From contig NC_092572.1 in the NCBI RefSeq assembly GCF_037975245.1, positions 7,269,501-7,333,500 of the forward strand: 64,000 bases of DNA. The letters run 5' to 3'. Both the position numbers and the translations under genes were made by a program. This stretch comes from Apostichopus japonicus. Lineage: Eukaryota > Echinodermata > Holothuroidea > Aspidochirotida > Stichopodidae. Shown here piece after piece: positions 52,100 to 64,000 of this stretch (its first letter is position 1; the number at the start of each line of letters is the position of its first letter). Below the pieces are notes generated by a model. It was not told the origin of the DNA. It did no database searches and was given only the letters and a program-made list of their open reading frames with translations.

Positions 52100-55000
52100 A
52101 AAAAAATAGGATTGGATTCTGCTATTGAGATCTTTGCATTGGAGAATGGAATGTTGGTTAGGTTAGGCTTTATACTGTATATACATTTATAACATTCTAT
52201 ATAACTGATCGAAGAATAACTCTTCGGAAAGGGTGTTACAAGATAGTCAATTTTAAAATGAAGTTAGCAGTTGTGCCAAGAAGTGGAAGGGAAGAGGTGT
52301 TTGGAAAGGAGGAATGGCTCGCACTTGGAAAGTTTTGCATAGTTTTTTTTAATTCTATTTGTCAAATGATCCTCCAAAATATAGTCCAAACACACATTCC
52401 TCATCCCCTATACATCATATTCTTGTTTGCACCAAGGTTTTTAATATTTTACAAAATCAAGATATGCTCTTCCATAGAACTGTTCATATCTTTCTCTGCA
52501 ATTTTGCCCCACAAAAGAAAAAATGCCTTTGAATTTAATCAGCAATTTTACCAAACCTTCTTACTCAAAATACTCTTGCTTTTATACAAACTTGTTCACC
52601 CTTGGATATTTTGCATATTTGCACCCTGTGGGAGTTCATTTTTCAAACAATTTTTTATTTCATTCAGGTATAACCTTTCCATCATCCAGAGTTTCCAGGC
52701 ACATTTTATAATAAGTATTAATCATTCGTAAATGACATTATTAACATTAAACCCAACAATAATTTACTGATCTATGTGATATATAGAGCAATAGCTGTCA
52801 TAAACTCTCCCCACCCCCCTCTCCCCTCCTCCTGTCATCACTCCATCCTCCAGGACACACCCACCCAACGACGGTCCTTAATATTGGACTATGTGACAGA
52901 GATGACTGTCATGAAGAAATTCTCACACAGCAATTGAATAAAAATCTGAATCCGTTTGGAAGTTTTACAGATTTCATGTTCCTTCACACACAATGCTGAA
53001 GACTCGATCAAGTCTAAATATGATATCACTAAGTCACATGTGTTTTAGGTGCTTTTCATACTATCCTTTGTTTATCACAAGCATGTTTATTTCATATTTG
53101 GAGATGGGTTTACCGTTTTGCAAATGCTGATATCTAACATATTTAAGCTCTTTACATGATGACCTAGTTATGGCACTGGTTTCAACTTACCTTGAAAATG
53201 TGGAAAAAAAAGAGAGAAAAAAAAACAGAAATTGAAGTGTTTTAGGACATCACAGATTAACAAAATGACCACTTCCAGCTTCTTAGTTGGGATATGTCAC
53301 AAACGGAGCAAGATCTTTCTCAGCTGAAAGCCACTGTGTGGGGGCCGTGGGGGGGGAGGGGGAGGGAGGTGGTGTTTGTTCTGCACAAAGATCTTTCGGC
53401 TTATAATGATAGTGAGTTTTTTGTATTGAAGCTTAAGTAATTAATTCAAATAAATAAAGTGCAATGTTATGGGTCAGCTAACAACCAGAAAATGATCAAA
53501 TCTGCTAAAAGAATACCTGCCTTAGGAAATAATCATCCATTTTATAAAATCTGCTAAAAGAATACCTGCCTTAGGAAATAATCATTTATTTTTTATACCA
53601 TTTTATACTATGTAGTGTGACTCATCAGTAATATTTATAAAATTAAGCTCAAAAAGTTAATATAGCAAGTTTAATGAATGATATTGCCATAACTATTTTG
53701 CTGCAGAATTTTCTCGTATTATTTCCAGATGTCGACAATTGTTAAAAATAAGACACATGTCAGATAATTGAGGAATGGTGCTCCAAGAAAAAGGAAAAAA
53801 AAAAACTTATTTCAACAAGAGTTAACTTTTGAGCCACAACTGACCATTTGTATATTTTTGGTTTTTTTTAGTATCCATTCATATTATATTGTAAATCAAT
53901 CTTTTTGTTGATCCAAGATTTTTTCTTTCTTCATATGTTGCTGGAAATATGTATTGATGTGTTTGATGAAAAACAGTAGGTTGTATGTCTGGCGCTCATA
54001 TCATTGGACAGTTTTTCATAACACAGTTTTCCTTAGTTAATCTATATAATGCATGATATTGACAGTTGAATTCATTTTGTTGCATTTTAAAGCTGTGTTG
54101 CCCTGTTTGGTAGATTGTTGCCTCGTGCTTGTACCTGACTGAATGTTGGTGTTTTACAAACCTTGCAAAAGACTACTTTAATATGTGGCTGATAAAAAAA
54201 AAAAAAAAATAGTATGACACACTTCGCTGGACAGTGGCATGAAAACTTTTCAAAGTTTGACAGTAGCATGAAGATTTTCAATTTGTTTTATTTTCCTCTC
54301 TTGTATTGAGGGTGGGGGTTCTTAACTTCCCTTGACTGTTTTAGGTCGGGGCACTGTGACACTTTATGGAAAGGTCAATGGCTGTTTTAAGGGTGGTTTT
54401 AGCTCTGGAGTCGTAGATGCCCCCTTCAATGTATGGTGGGGGGTTGGGACTGAACTGGGGCTCCCTGTTACAAATGAGTAGATGTACTGACGTCAAATGG
54501 TGCATTTTACTGTATATTAATAGTGTAATATTGGATTTGCATTTAGCTCTTAATGGAAGCATGTGCTAATAAAGACTTGCTTTTTTATATGAGGTTGCCA
54601 TGGATGTGTTCACCAATAGCAGTGGTCTTATTTTTCATCAGCAGATTGGGAGGTGGGTAAGGGGATCCTGCTCACATCCTCCCTTCATGCGAATGCCACT
54701 GTTGCTGGATAGCCTGTTATTGGTCAGCGTTTTTATTATGATTATTTGGGGGGGGGGGGTGCTGTTTTTTACTCCTTGCTTAAGGCAGAACGAATCTATG
54801 CAATAGTGATGGAGTGTGTATGTGAAACTTGCTTGTAAAACCTTATAACTCAAAAAGTTGATAGTGAATTAACTTCATACTCGGCATGTGGATCCGTCTT
54901 ATTGAGTACACCAACCATATTCTTTGCTGTGAAGTTTAATGGTCATTTTTGGTCAACAGAGGTCAAAGTCTGAACACTTTGTTAACAGATAACTCAAATA

Positions 55001-56077
55001 TCAATTCAACTCAAACTCAACTTCATACATGGTTAGCAGACCCAGCTTGGTGAATACAAGAACCCTATTGAAATTGCTAGAGGTCATATGTCATTTCCGG
55101 TCAACACTTAAAATCAAAGTCTGAAAATCTCAAGAAGTACATCTTTCCTGAACTCATACATAGTATGTAGATCCAGCTTGGTGATTGCAAGAACCCTATT
55201 GAAGTTGGTAGAGATCAAAGGTCAAATGAGGTCATGAAATAGGCTCAATGGTTGATGCCAAAAAAGTGAGTGCTAAAAATAAGAGCTGAAATTTCTGAAC
55301 TTTTGTGGTTCTCACTTAATTCTTGGACAAATTTAACTCACTTGCTCTTCATTATTCAGATAGTTATTTGGAATCATGAGCAACTTGTATAGCAAGGAAT
55401 CACAAAGCCAAATGGCTTTCTGGTTCCTGCATATGCTTTTATAATTATACATGATAGCCACATGTTTAACATTACTTTAAAGTGCATTTAAGCTGTGGTG
55501 CTGTTCCTTTGACATATTTTACCCACCAAAAAAAAAAAACATGGTTTTTGTAACAGGCAGACGACTGCTATTTTGTGTAATATTTGAATTAAATATGTTA
55601 CTGAAAAGAAATATTGTGTCATCTTTTGTTCGGGGACGGGGGTTAATTTTTTTGAGCTCAGTTTTCCTATAAATTCTCGAGGTAAATATGGATTGGTGTT
55701 TTTCTTTTGGAGGGGGGGGGGAGGGGGGTAAGCTGGAAAGGTCGCCAGGTGAATTTTTCAACTAACTGCCCTTGAAATCCTGGAGCTGGGCCCGAGTGAA
55801 CAAAGCACGAAACCTAGTTATCTTACTTCCGGAACACGACTTGCGTTTGCCGAGATATCTTACTTATTTTGAGATGAGACTCAATGTTTTCTCGGAAATT
55901 CGCCGGAATGGAACGCAGCTTTAAACAGAAGGAATTTTGCATGATTTTGGTTAACTGATTAGCCAACTTCACACTTCTGATGTAAACAGTAGGTTAATGA
56001 CAACACAATATCACATACACACTAACCATACAATACAAGTGTGATTAAGCCTTCATAATACCATGTCTTCTCTATAG
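52100..56077. other. Intergenic stretch without recognised genes
   Basis: No exon was recognised. The longest open frame (52258-52731) is AT-rich, ends in hydrophobic low-complexity sequence and shows no family motif. 53497-53605 is a tandem duplication (period about 53: TCTGCTAAAAGAATACCTGC). 54840-55260 is an AGGTCA-rich repeat. G-rich runs lie at 53340-53370, 54750 and 55710-55730. CTTCCGG (ETS-type) at about 55845 could belong to a promoter for the gene to the right. Confidence 0.55.
54840..55260. repeat. AGGTCA-rich dispersed repeat, ~3 degenerate units
   Basis: Units share AACTCAnACnT..CATACnTGG, AGACCCAGCTTGGTGAnT, CAAGAACCCTATTGAA and GGTAGAGGTCA. At 55212-55234 AGATCA-A-AGGTCA-AATG-AGGTCA forms adjacent DR1 and DR4 spacings of nuclear-receptor half-sites. 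The unit type is common in marine invertebrate genomes; here it is annotated as a repeat, with regulatory meaning only possible. Confidence 0.65.
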
Positions 56078-56182
56078 GACATACCTGCGAATTATATGCG
56101 GTTCATGAAAGATTACAGCCCGGCACGCTCCCGCACTGATCACACCAAACCAAAGGCAAGGAATACCTTTCAAAGAATAACG
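56078..56182 (+). other. Candidate orphan exon, 105 bp
   Basis: TTCTCTATAG| precedes and ACG|GTAAGTT follows, and one frame (DIPANYMRFMKDYSP...) is open throughout and a multiple of three. It could be a 5' exon of the sulfotransferase gene 2.5 kb downstream, but a coding join to that gene is out of phase, so it would have to be non-coding; or it belongs to an unrecognised gene. The encoded peptide resembles nothing I know. Confidence 0.3.
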
Positions 56183-56204
56183 GTAAGTTAAACACTCTAT
56201 ATAC

Positions 56205-56210
56205 TCTATA

Positions 56211-56299
<89 letters not shown>

Positions 56300-56445
56300 A
56301 GACTAGTGGAACACTAGTCTCAACAACAGGAAGACGGTAGGGTCCAACTGGTGTTGATACTAGTCTCAACTAGTATCAACATATATTCCGCTCTGTCCAC
56401 TGGACATAGAGCACTCTGCGCCAAGATAGACGCCAACCAACCAAC

Positions 56446-56521
<76 letters not shown>
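56205..56521. repeat. Two (TA)n arrays around a 149-bp hairpin-rich segment
   Basis: TA repeats fill 56205-56295 and 56445-56521. Between them are a perfect hairpin, GTTGAGACTAGTG with loop GAA (56296-56324, 13-bp stem), and another, GTTGATACTAGT with loop CTCA (56353-56380, 12-bp stem). The centre may be a small inserted element in a TA target, as used by Tc1/mariner or piggyBac-like elements; no clear outer inverted repeats were found. Confidence 0.85.
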
Positions 56522-56525
<4 letters not shown>

Positions 56526-56619
56526 TGTGATTTTAGTGAGACACAATTAACATCATACTTACATATCTTTAATTGTTTTGCTATTAGATGTAGGCCTATC
56601 CATTAAATGTCAAATTATG

Positions 56620-57420
56620 CATAGGCGTAGGAACAGTGCCTTTCAGAAGGGACTGCTCACCCTATCTGGTGGGGTAGCTAGGGGAGAGGATATATGTCTT
56701 CTGGCCGTTAGTTTTTTTTTAACCGCAGTATTAACTCGTTGAAATGGAACCTTGTATCAGCTAAACTATAAATATAGGCTATTTCCAGAAATCGCCGAAA
56801 GGTCAATATTTGGTTTGATGTAACTCATGATGGACTTACTGTCAAGTTGTTTTCGAGAAATTTCGACAAAAACTCGAATCAATTATATTCACGCAATTTA
56901 GAACACATATAACTTTGGATGACGTATTGGAAATAGTCAATGTCCCATCTGGGCATGGGCGCAGTTCCTGTTGGGGACAGTCAGACACCCCATCTTTCGC
57001 GACTGCACTTTTGTTCCGAACTTTTTTTCGATACATTTGTACCCACTGGCATTCACTTCACAAACTTATTAGCCACAGCCCCCCAACCCCCAACCAAATA
57101 TTTTTGTGAAAATTTGGGCATCATGCTGATAACTTTTCGGTCACCTACTGAAAGAAAGATAACTTGCAATGTGTTTTCAATGGTTAAACTTATATTAGTA
57201 TTACCATTAATATTGTAACGACTTCCCCAATAATTATAACCAATATGGGAGGGTTAGGCTATAACACGGAAAATGATTGTATGTTATTGACATGCGATGT
57301 AAAAACCGATGCATGTCTATATGATATGCACATTAACATTTTTTTTTTTTGGTTATATTTTTCAGGCAAGTCGTTACAGCCCCCCCCCCCCCCCAATCAA
57401 ATTGGGCTCCGACGCCTATG
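56620..57420. mobile_element. Possible non-autonomous element with CATAGGCGT ends
   Basis: CATAGGCGTAGGAAC at about 56620 and, inverted, GCTCCGACGCCTATG ending at about 57419 look like imperfect terminal inverted repeats, and both ends lead into G/C runs (the right one preceded by 16 or more C). No target duplication was found, and the interior shows no coding. Confidence 0.4.
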
Positions 57421-57464
57421 ACGGTATTTCTATTAGGCAAGCAAGTATTGCAAATAATGGAGAG

Positions 57465-57835
57465 TTTCATAAGGGAACAAGAAGCCCTCCTTTCAGTGGT
57501 GAAAACAAGGAAACTTCAGTGGTTTGGTCATGTAATTAGACAGAAAAGGCAGCCTGGCAAACACTATAATGCAAGGAGGGACAGATGGGGTACGAAAGAG
57601 AGGCAGGCCGGTTAAAACCTGGATTGACAACATAAAAACCTGGACTTGGATGGACTTCAACCAGATCGTAAGAACAGCTGACGATCGTAAATGGGGAAAG
57701 CTCAATTGTGTCGTGTCATCATGTCGCCCCAACGGCCCTCAAGCTATGGCACATAGATATAGAACGCCATCCTCTGACCTTGAACTACCAAACGCTTGGA
57801 ATAATTATGAAGCCAATTGGTTTTGAGGTTAGCCC
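57465..57835 (+). mobile_element. LINE 3' fragment with frameshift
   Basis: Two overlapping frames read as the end of a non-LTR reverse transcriptase: first VKTRKLQWFGHVIRQ (to about 57570), then in another frame RKRGRPVKTWIDNIKTWT..DFNQIVRTADDRKWG. The pattern (L.W.GHV.R ... GRP..TW.D.I ... A.DR..W) is the usual C-terminus. A frameshift near 57570 and the missing 5' part make it dead. Confidence 0.85.
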
Positions 57836-58654
57836 TAACCTGGCACCTCTCTTCTCCATGCGTATAACCTTGACATTTTCACGACTATGACTGTACGTAA
57901 CGTGCATATGGTCTGCAAGATTTTTTTTTTTAGTTTTTGAAGTATATCCGTATACCCGTTTTCATGTATAGGCATGCCAGCAATAATTCCAGTCATATGG
58001 TTCCCATTCATTTTTTTTTATCATACAAACAATCAGCTTATATACCAGAGCAGAAGTTTCACGGAAGCCTTATCCTATTCTATTATCACTTAAAAACTGT
58101 ACCACACTGCAGGAGATATACTGTAAATATGGATCCGGATCCACCCGTATATCATAACCTCCTGCTAACCAGAGAGCTCCATAGCTGATGACCTGTGTTG
58201 AGAGTTCCTGTATACTGATGCAGTAGGGGTTAATGTCGCACCCCGTAACATCAAATATTGTATTTTCTTTTGTCTAGAATTCTTTTGTTTTCATTTAAGG
58301 ACGTCATCCGCTCATGCATTGTTGTGATTACCTAAAGAAAACCGGAAATATTCCCATCCTGAACAGAAACCACCAATCTAGTCAGTTTGGAATAATCGCG
58401 CTCCGTATAGGCTATGCGCTCAAGTGCAAGCCTTGTTATACCAAGCAATTTACTACCAGAGAAAGGATGCATCGTTGGTTTAGATAAGGAATTATCATTG
58501 TACCATTCCAACCTGGAATGATTAATTTTTGCTTTACATCATGTAACTTCTCATTTTCCGTTAATTTTAAAGGTTCGAGTAACGTTTATATATATTTATT
58601 TTTCTGGTGAAAGGAAATTCGGGAGAAGAAAAGGAAACTGATATCTATTTGGTA

Positions 58655-61568
58655 ATGGAGAAACGTGCGACAGTGGTAACGTTGGTTATTGTCACTCTTA
58701 CTGTCTACGTCATAATATCGACGGTATATATATCGAACGAGCCATTACCGGCTATCTGTATCCATCCACAACGGTATCACCGTGATAGGTAAGTCTTACC
58801 AAAACATATTGAATATGATTTTCAGATGAAACATGTTAATCATGTTAATCATCGTAAACAAATTGTTCATTTGCAAAGTAATACTAAAAACACAAAAAAA
58901 TACGAGAAGACAAAATGAAATGAAGAAGAAGAGAAAAAAAGCACACACATTTGGTGCTGTTGTTAGGCCTAATTTTCGGCTGGTATTTGTCTACATGGGC
59001 AGAGTTCAATCAAATTATAAGGTTATTTAGATGTCAGACAATTTATTAATTGATATCTTGAGAAAGGATAGTTTAAAAGGACAAATTTATTTGCGACCGA
59101 TGCAAAGATAAACATATTCTAAGCATCCTGGTAAAATTTGCATTACAATGCCTATATACGTATACCTTTTTCGATAAAACAGTCTTAAAAGTTGACGCGC
59201 TTTGCAGCAGAAGTGAACAAGTGTGATGGTCATAGTAGCACAGAGTTAAATTTCATTTATGCTTTCCAATAGCAATAACCTACAAATCCCTACAGCCATT
59301 GGTATATAGTGTTTAACTTCTCATCCCCTTACATACGTATAAAGATGTAACCCTATAAGGTCAAAACAACAAAGTGAAACTTTAAGGGAAAAAATAGCAT
59401 TTACTTGATGTGCGTTACTATGCTGTCACATAAGTTTGCTTCAAGCTCACTAAAATGATTATGATAATGATAACGATAACGATTACGATAATCATAATCA
59501 TAATAACAATAAATGAAAAAAGTCAATAATAATATTTATTATAATAATAATAATATTTATTATAATAATAATAATATCATAATATTAATAATAATAATAA
59601 TATTAATAATAATAATATTTATAATAATAATAATAATTATTATTATTATGATTATAATTATAATAATATTTATAATAATCATAAACATTTAAAACATTTT
59701 GAAGCGAAAGCAATTTGAAACGGTACCCCATAACGTATATAGCACTGCAGAAATTTAAATGGAACCGTTGAGGTAGGTGAACGAACCCTTGAATTTCCCC
59801 CTCGAGCACGTATCGGTCTTGCATTATTTTCTCCATATTTGTATATATAGAGCCATTCTCTTCAATGATAAATTGTACATGATGAATTGGTTGTGTTATA
59901 ACAAACATGGGACATTCCATATTTGATATACTGAATTGTTAATGCAACCGATCTCTGTGAATGGGCTAAAATATTGGCATCGTCTTGATAGTGTGATAAT
60001 TAATAAAGCTGACAATAAGACCAAAAACAGCTTAGCAGAGTTATGGATCGGTTTGTTCTTTTTTAAAAGTGTAATGCTTATTAAAACATTAAACCAGAGA
60101 GTTGTAACACTGATCCTAGTAAAAGTGTCTCCAAATATCGCACTACGTTTGTGTCACCTGTAACATAACATATAACTCAGTACAAAATTGCGCACTTGGT
60201 TGGCCACAAAGATAAACAATTACCATACATTGTTATCCAGATTTGTTCAGCATAGAAAACCGCCTTTTTGGGTAGTGGGGGGGGGGGGTGTGGGGGGAGG
60301 GGTGGCGTCTCACATGTTTACATCACTCAGGCTGTTATCTTTATGTGCCTAACCCGATTAATACGAATCGTTTGTAGCCCCCAAATACAATTCGTACGTG
60401 GTATAATATCGAAACATTGTACCCAGTATATAGAGAATGAAATAGCTTATCATTATAGATAATGCAAATATATCATCCACCCCACCCCCACCCCTCCACC
60501 CACTGTTCTCACCTACGTGTGTCTTTATATGACTACATACAATAGTATTAAACGTTTGCAATCTCCGATATAATTTATACATTATCAATTCAGCCTCGAC
60601 CGTTTACTAATTGCTACTTATTGTCACTTGGCAGATTAACTGATGGCGCCCCAGAGGATCGTCAACCAATGTCAAGTGATTGCCACACGATGTTCAATGC
60701 CAATAGCTGCAATAGCCTTCCAAACTATTTCCTGTATCCGTCCGTTCGTCGTTCATATTTGAATACCACGATTAATTTTGTTCACATCGCTAAAACTGGT
60801 GGCGACACAATGAGACGATGCCTGACGAATTTAGCTTCAAGTGGAGGACTGAAACCACCAGTAACCGTCGATTTCAACTACGCATGCCAGGGTACGCGAG
60901 ACCATGGCAACGTGGATATTTCAATGGGACATTGTTCGTCTGGTATGTGTGACGTCATCAATGCAGCACAACCGAACCGGAAGTGTTCAACTTTCACGAT
61001 ACTTCGCGAGCCGTTCGAGAGAATGACGTCACATTATTATTACCTACGCCAATGCGCCAATACGACGATGATTGACAACACGCATGCTCAGAAAAGCCGA
61101 AGCATGAAGTTAGCTGATTGGGCACTTCTAACCGGAAGTGAAACTCGTAACAAGTTTTTTCGAAAGGAAGAACTAGTGCAACATACAAATGGATCGAGAT
61201 TTTGCAACGTCGAAAGTGAACCTTTGCAAAACTTTGAAAATGATATTTACATGGAGAATATATTACAAAATTTAGATAAACATTTAGGTGTGATTGGCTT
61301 AACCTCAGAATATGAGATGACACTAAAAATGTTACAAAGAGCTTATAGTCTTCCATTTTATGACCTTTGTAAAGATTTTTTATTAAACAAAGGAACGTAT
61401 GGAAATAGAAAAGATGTTTCTATAATGAAGCAAATTAAAGCTAACGCAGTCAGACAATTGAAACAGAACCAAAGGGTAAAACAAATGTTACACCTCGATA
61501 TAGAAATCTACGAGAAAGCAAAAGAAATATTTCAAAAACAAAAGGAATTAATGAATGATATCAGGTAA
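58655..61568 (+). CDS. Type II membrane sulfotransferase (Golgi carbohydrate sulfotransferase-like), two exons
   Basis: Exons 58655-58788 and 60635-61568 join in phase (GAT AG | A) to code 355 residues. Exon 1 gives a short cytosolic MEKRAT, a membrane anchor (about residues 7-26) and the stem start. Exon 2 holds a PAPS 5'-phosphosulfate-loop motif (FVHIAKTGGDTMRRC, about 93-107), the 3'-phosphate motif (FTILREPFERMTSHYYYLRQC, about 165-185), paired Cys, and NTT/NGS glycosylation sites, all as expected for a lumenal enzyme that sulfates glycans. The KTGG and LREP..R pattern is closest to the Sulfotransfer_2 / HS2ST-GAL3ST type group, but the exact substrate cannot be told. The start has G at -3 and +4. 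The stop TAA overlaps a possible donor (CAG|GTAATG); splicing to the acceptor at about 61836 (TTTGCAG|GTAG) would give the same last residue and stop. Confidence 0.88.
59450..59695. repeat. AAT/ATT microsatellite in the sulfotransferase intron
   Basis: GATAAY units turn into long runs of AATAATAAT and ATTTATTATAATA. Long minus-strand open frames here are low-complexity by-products. Confidence 0.95.
60268..60310. repeat. G-rich run in the sulfotransferase intron
   Basis: AGTGGGGGGGGGGGTGTGGGG and following G-runs; matched loosely by a C-rich stretch at 60476-60502 (CCACCCCACCCCCACCCCTC). The two could pair or be remains of one repeat. Confidence 0.6.
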
Positions 61569-62049
61569 TGAGATAACCAATACTAGAAATGTAGCAAAAC
61601 AACCTAAGTTAAAATATTCAATTAGGAGGCCTGCGTCATAGTGACGTCAACGATAATGTTTGAAAAAGATAAACCGGAAAATTTTTGAATTTGTTAATTG
61701 TGATCACTATATTTTAGCTTCTAACACACCCTTATATACTTTCTATGTTCTATTTTCGGGGTTTTATTTAAACTTATTACTTACATTTCACTGAATGACG
61801 AGCATAAACATCCTACTTTGTTTTACACTTTGCAGGTAGAAGCCGTACAGCCTAAATGGACTCCTGCATACATGATATGTGGTAATCCAGCAGAACCTCC
61901 GGTAAACTAACATTTGGTCGACGCAGCATTGACGACATTAATCATTAACGAGCAATATTGGCTGGCTGAAGTTTCTTCATTAAATTAAAAATTCCCTTCA
62001 TCTTTACCTTTTTTAATTTTTATGATCATAATCCACAGATCATTTTTGG
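61569..62049. other. 3' flank of the sulfotransferase gene
   Basis: Contains a possible 3'-UTR acceptor at about 61836 and an ATTAAA signal at 61979-61984, followed by T-rich sequence, which could end the transcript. Nothing else was recognised. Confidence 0.45.
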
Positions 62050-62660
62050 CATCCTGTATTACAGACTTGTAGTAAGTTCGTACTTGTTATCCGTTGTGGA
62101 TTTGTACTCGTAGCACTAAGTTCGTATTGTTATTGTGTTATTGCATATCCGCTGTGGATCTGTACTCGTAGTACTTGTAGTAAGTTCTTAATCATTCTTA
62201 CCCCCTGTGGATTTGTACTTGTATTAATTCTCGGGACATTATGAAAATCTAGTACAAATACTTAGTACAATAGTAACTATACTCGTACCCGTGCTTAGAG
62301 CCTTGTAATTATCTTCGTACTCATCACAAAGGGGTATTCAACTAGTACTCAGTGTACTCATGCTGTTGTACTCAGTGTACTCATGCTGTTGTACTCAGTG
62401 TACTCATGCTGTTGTGTGTACTCATGCTGTTGTACCCAGTGTACTTATGATATTGTACTTAGTGTACTCATGCTGTTGTATGTACTCATGCTGTTGTACC
62501 CAGTGTACTTATGATATTGTACTCAGTGTACTCTTGCTGTTGTACTAAATGTGAGCTTCTCTTCGTACTCATCCCAAGGGGCGTTCTACTTATACTAAGT
62601 TTACTTATGCTGTTGTACTTAGTGTACTCATGCAGTTGAACTCGTACTACAAGTTTGGTT
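62050..62660. repeat. GTACTCATGCTGTT tandem repeat and dispersed GTACTY family
   Basis: 62335-62560 is a tandem array of GTACTCATGCTGTTGTACYC, with units of about 25 bp and a variant GTACTTATGATATTGTACTY arranged in a ~90-bp double unit. The flanks (TTGTACTCGTAG, ACTTGTAGTAAGTTC) match the family seen at 25740 and 28000. Confidence 0.9.
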
Positions 62661-64000
62661 GCAGGAACTAAAATGCGTTAGTAAATCTGATAAAATTGTT
62701 ATTTATTACCATACAATTGGTCCACAATTTCAACTTTTTATACTCTCTAAGTGTCAATCGAACAGGAAGTCTTATATAGTTATTAGGTTAAACTCAGATA
62801 ATGTTATATATTAAAACCAACGGATATCTATAAACGTCTTTACACAACAAATGCAATATGAAGAAAATATGTACCGTATTGTGAGGGAAATAAATCATGA
62901 AATCGATTTTTATTTCCATAATATATTTCGTCAATTTGTTAACGCCGAAGATTGATGCAGAGTTGGTAAGACTTTCTTGTTTTCTTTGACACTGAAAATA
63001 AGCGCGCGATACCTCACATGATATGAAGACAGGGTTCACACCAATAAATTGTCTTAAAATTAATGTGGGAATTAAATGCTCAAAGACAATTAGCTTATGT
63101 ATGAAACCACGGAGACTACAGTTTTTGGTGTTTTTGTTTTGTTTGACTTTCATAAACACTGAACGGTCGCGAATATTCACCCGCCAGCCGGACGAATAAG
63201 ACAGTGCGCTCTTACTATCTGCCTGAGAGCCGAACAAAAGTAGGAAGTGTGCCCTCACTATTTTGCCCGGTGGCCGGTGCAATAATGAATTCGCGTAACC
63301 TTATTAGCCCGACAGTCGAGTAAATGAGACATTCTCCGCTTACTCATGCTTAATCTTGCTGTCATATATGAATCTATACATTCGTCATTGTTTCTCGTCC
63401 GACCGCTGGATGAATAAAGTATTGCGCCAACACTGTCATAATCGTAAAATTGAGCACTCTGATTGTAAGTAGTCGCTAGCGGGCGAACACTATAATAAGT
63501 GATACATCCTCATTCGTCCGGCTGTTGGGGAAAAAAAAGACAAGCCGAAACTGAATGCATGGCAACACAACATGATATGAAGACAGGATTCACACCAACA
63601 ATTTTTTTTTAAATATAAGTAGATGCTCAGTGTTCACTTGAAATTTCTCTTTTTTGTTAAGCCTGGGTTATCCAATAGGCAGATGGGACAGGTGCCTATT
63701 GGGCCCCTAATATCAACGTTCCCTCACGTTTAAGGGTAGTTTCTGTAAAATTTCCGAAAATGACGGCACGTGCGAGTAACGGGAGCCAGCAAACTTAATA
63801 AAAGTAGGAGGGGAATTAATAGGGAATAAAGTATATAAAACCTTTAAGTGTCTAGAATCTAGACCCTTACCTAGAACCTTACAAAAATCTAATAGGAAAA
63901 ATGTATATGGAACTAATGGCCGCCCGGTCCTCCGTATACAGAGTGGGGCACAGCTTCCTTACGAGAATCCAATAGAAAAACTGCATACGTAAACGATAAT
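62661..64000. other. Repeat-derived right end without recognised genes
   Basis: ACATGATATGAAGACAGG.TTC plus ACACCAA occurs at about 63018 and 63572, as a direct repeat about 554 bp apart. Between them are roughly four degenerate units of 80-110 bp built on CGNCNGGANGAATAA..ACATTCTC...CTTACTC. A hairpin CCAATAGGCA/TGCCTATTGG lies at 63671-63702. The minus-strand open frame at 62794-63282 crosses this repeat and has no known motif. Confidence 0.5.

Noticed and set aside
52258-52731. Open frame of 157 codons downstream of ASTE1
   Set aside because: AT-rich, no known motif, no codon pattern like the neighbours; probably chance.
52800-52875. C-rich stretch as a promoter or CpG island
   Set aside because: It is a CCCCTCC-type simple sequence with almost no CpG and no adjacent exon.
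59603-59920. Minus-strand open frame of 105 codons
   Set aside because: Half of it is Tyr/Asn low complexity from the ATT microsatellite.
62794-63282. Minus-strand open frame of 162 codons
   Set aside because: It runs across degenerate repeat units and has no recognisable domain.

Overview
The window looks like AT-rich nuclear DNA of an invertebrate animal, most likely a deuterostome. Genes are split by long introns with GT-AG ends, the encoded proteins are closest in pattern to vertebrate orthologues, and tRNA-derived SINEs, hAT-type MITEs, LINE tails and a Ty3/gypsy element are interspersed. TAGGCCTA-rich patches and AGGTCA-rich repeats suggest an echinoderm or relative; that assignment is inference only.

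Layout. 1-1938 is the 3' half of a Ty3/gypsy pol gene, followed by a probable 3' LTR (about 2012-2270). From 48577 down to 5560 on the minus strand runs one complete gene, the catalytic subunit of DNA polymerase epsilon (POLE). I resolved it into 47 coding exons whose phases all agree; they total 6819 nt, giving 2272 residues (human POLE is 2286). Exonuclease, polymerase, CysX and both C-terminal zinc motifs are present. Its introns hold two hAT-like elements with 8-bp target duplications (19671-20397, 34523-34758), a foldback element, SINE and LINE fragments, three minisatellites and many short tandem duplications. At least eight of the duplications copied an exon edge together with its splice site.

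Head-to-head with POLE is ASTE1 (49834-51981, plus strand), an XPG-like nuclease with an Arg-Gly tail coded by a GGGGTA hexamer repeat. About 1.26 kb separates the two start codons. A perfect E2F palindrome and a CRE lie just upstream of the POLE ATG. Replication and repair functions are therefore paired around one intergenic region.

52-58 kb is intergenic, with AGGTCA-rich repeats, a TA microsatellite holding two perfect hairpins, a LINE 3' end and one unassigned candidate exon. 58655-61568 is a two-exon gene for a type II membrane (Golgi) sulfotransferase. 61.6-64 kb contains only tandem and dispersed repeats. I found no rRNA, CRISPR or bacterial-type features.

The most notable signal is the set of boundary-spanning exon duplications in POLE. 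They include a tandem array of the terminal exon and decayed copies of catalytic-motif exons in which the catalytic aspartates are mutated.
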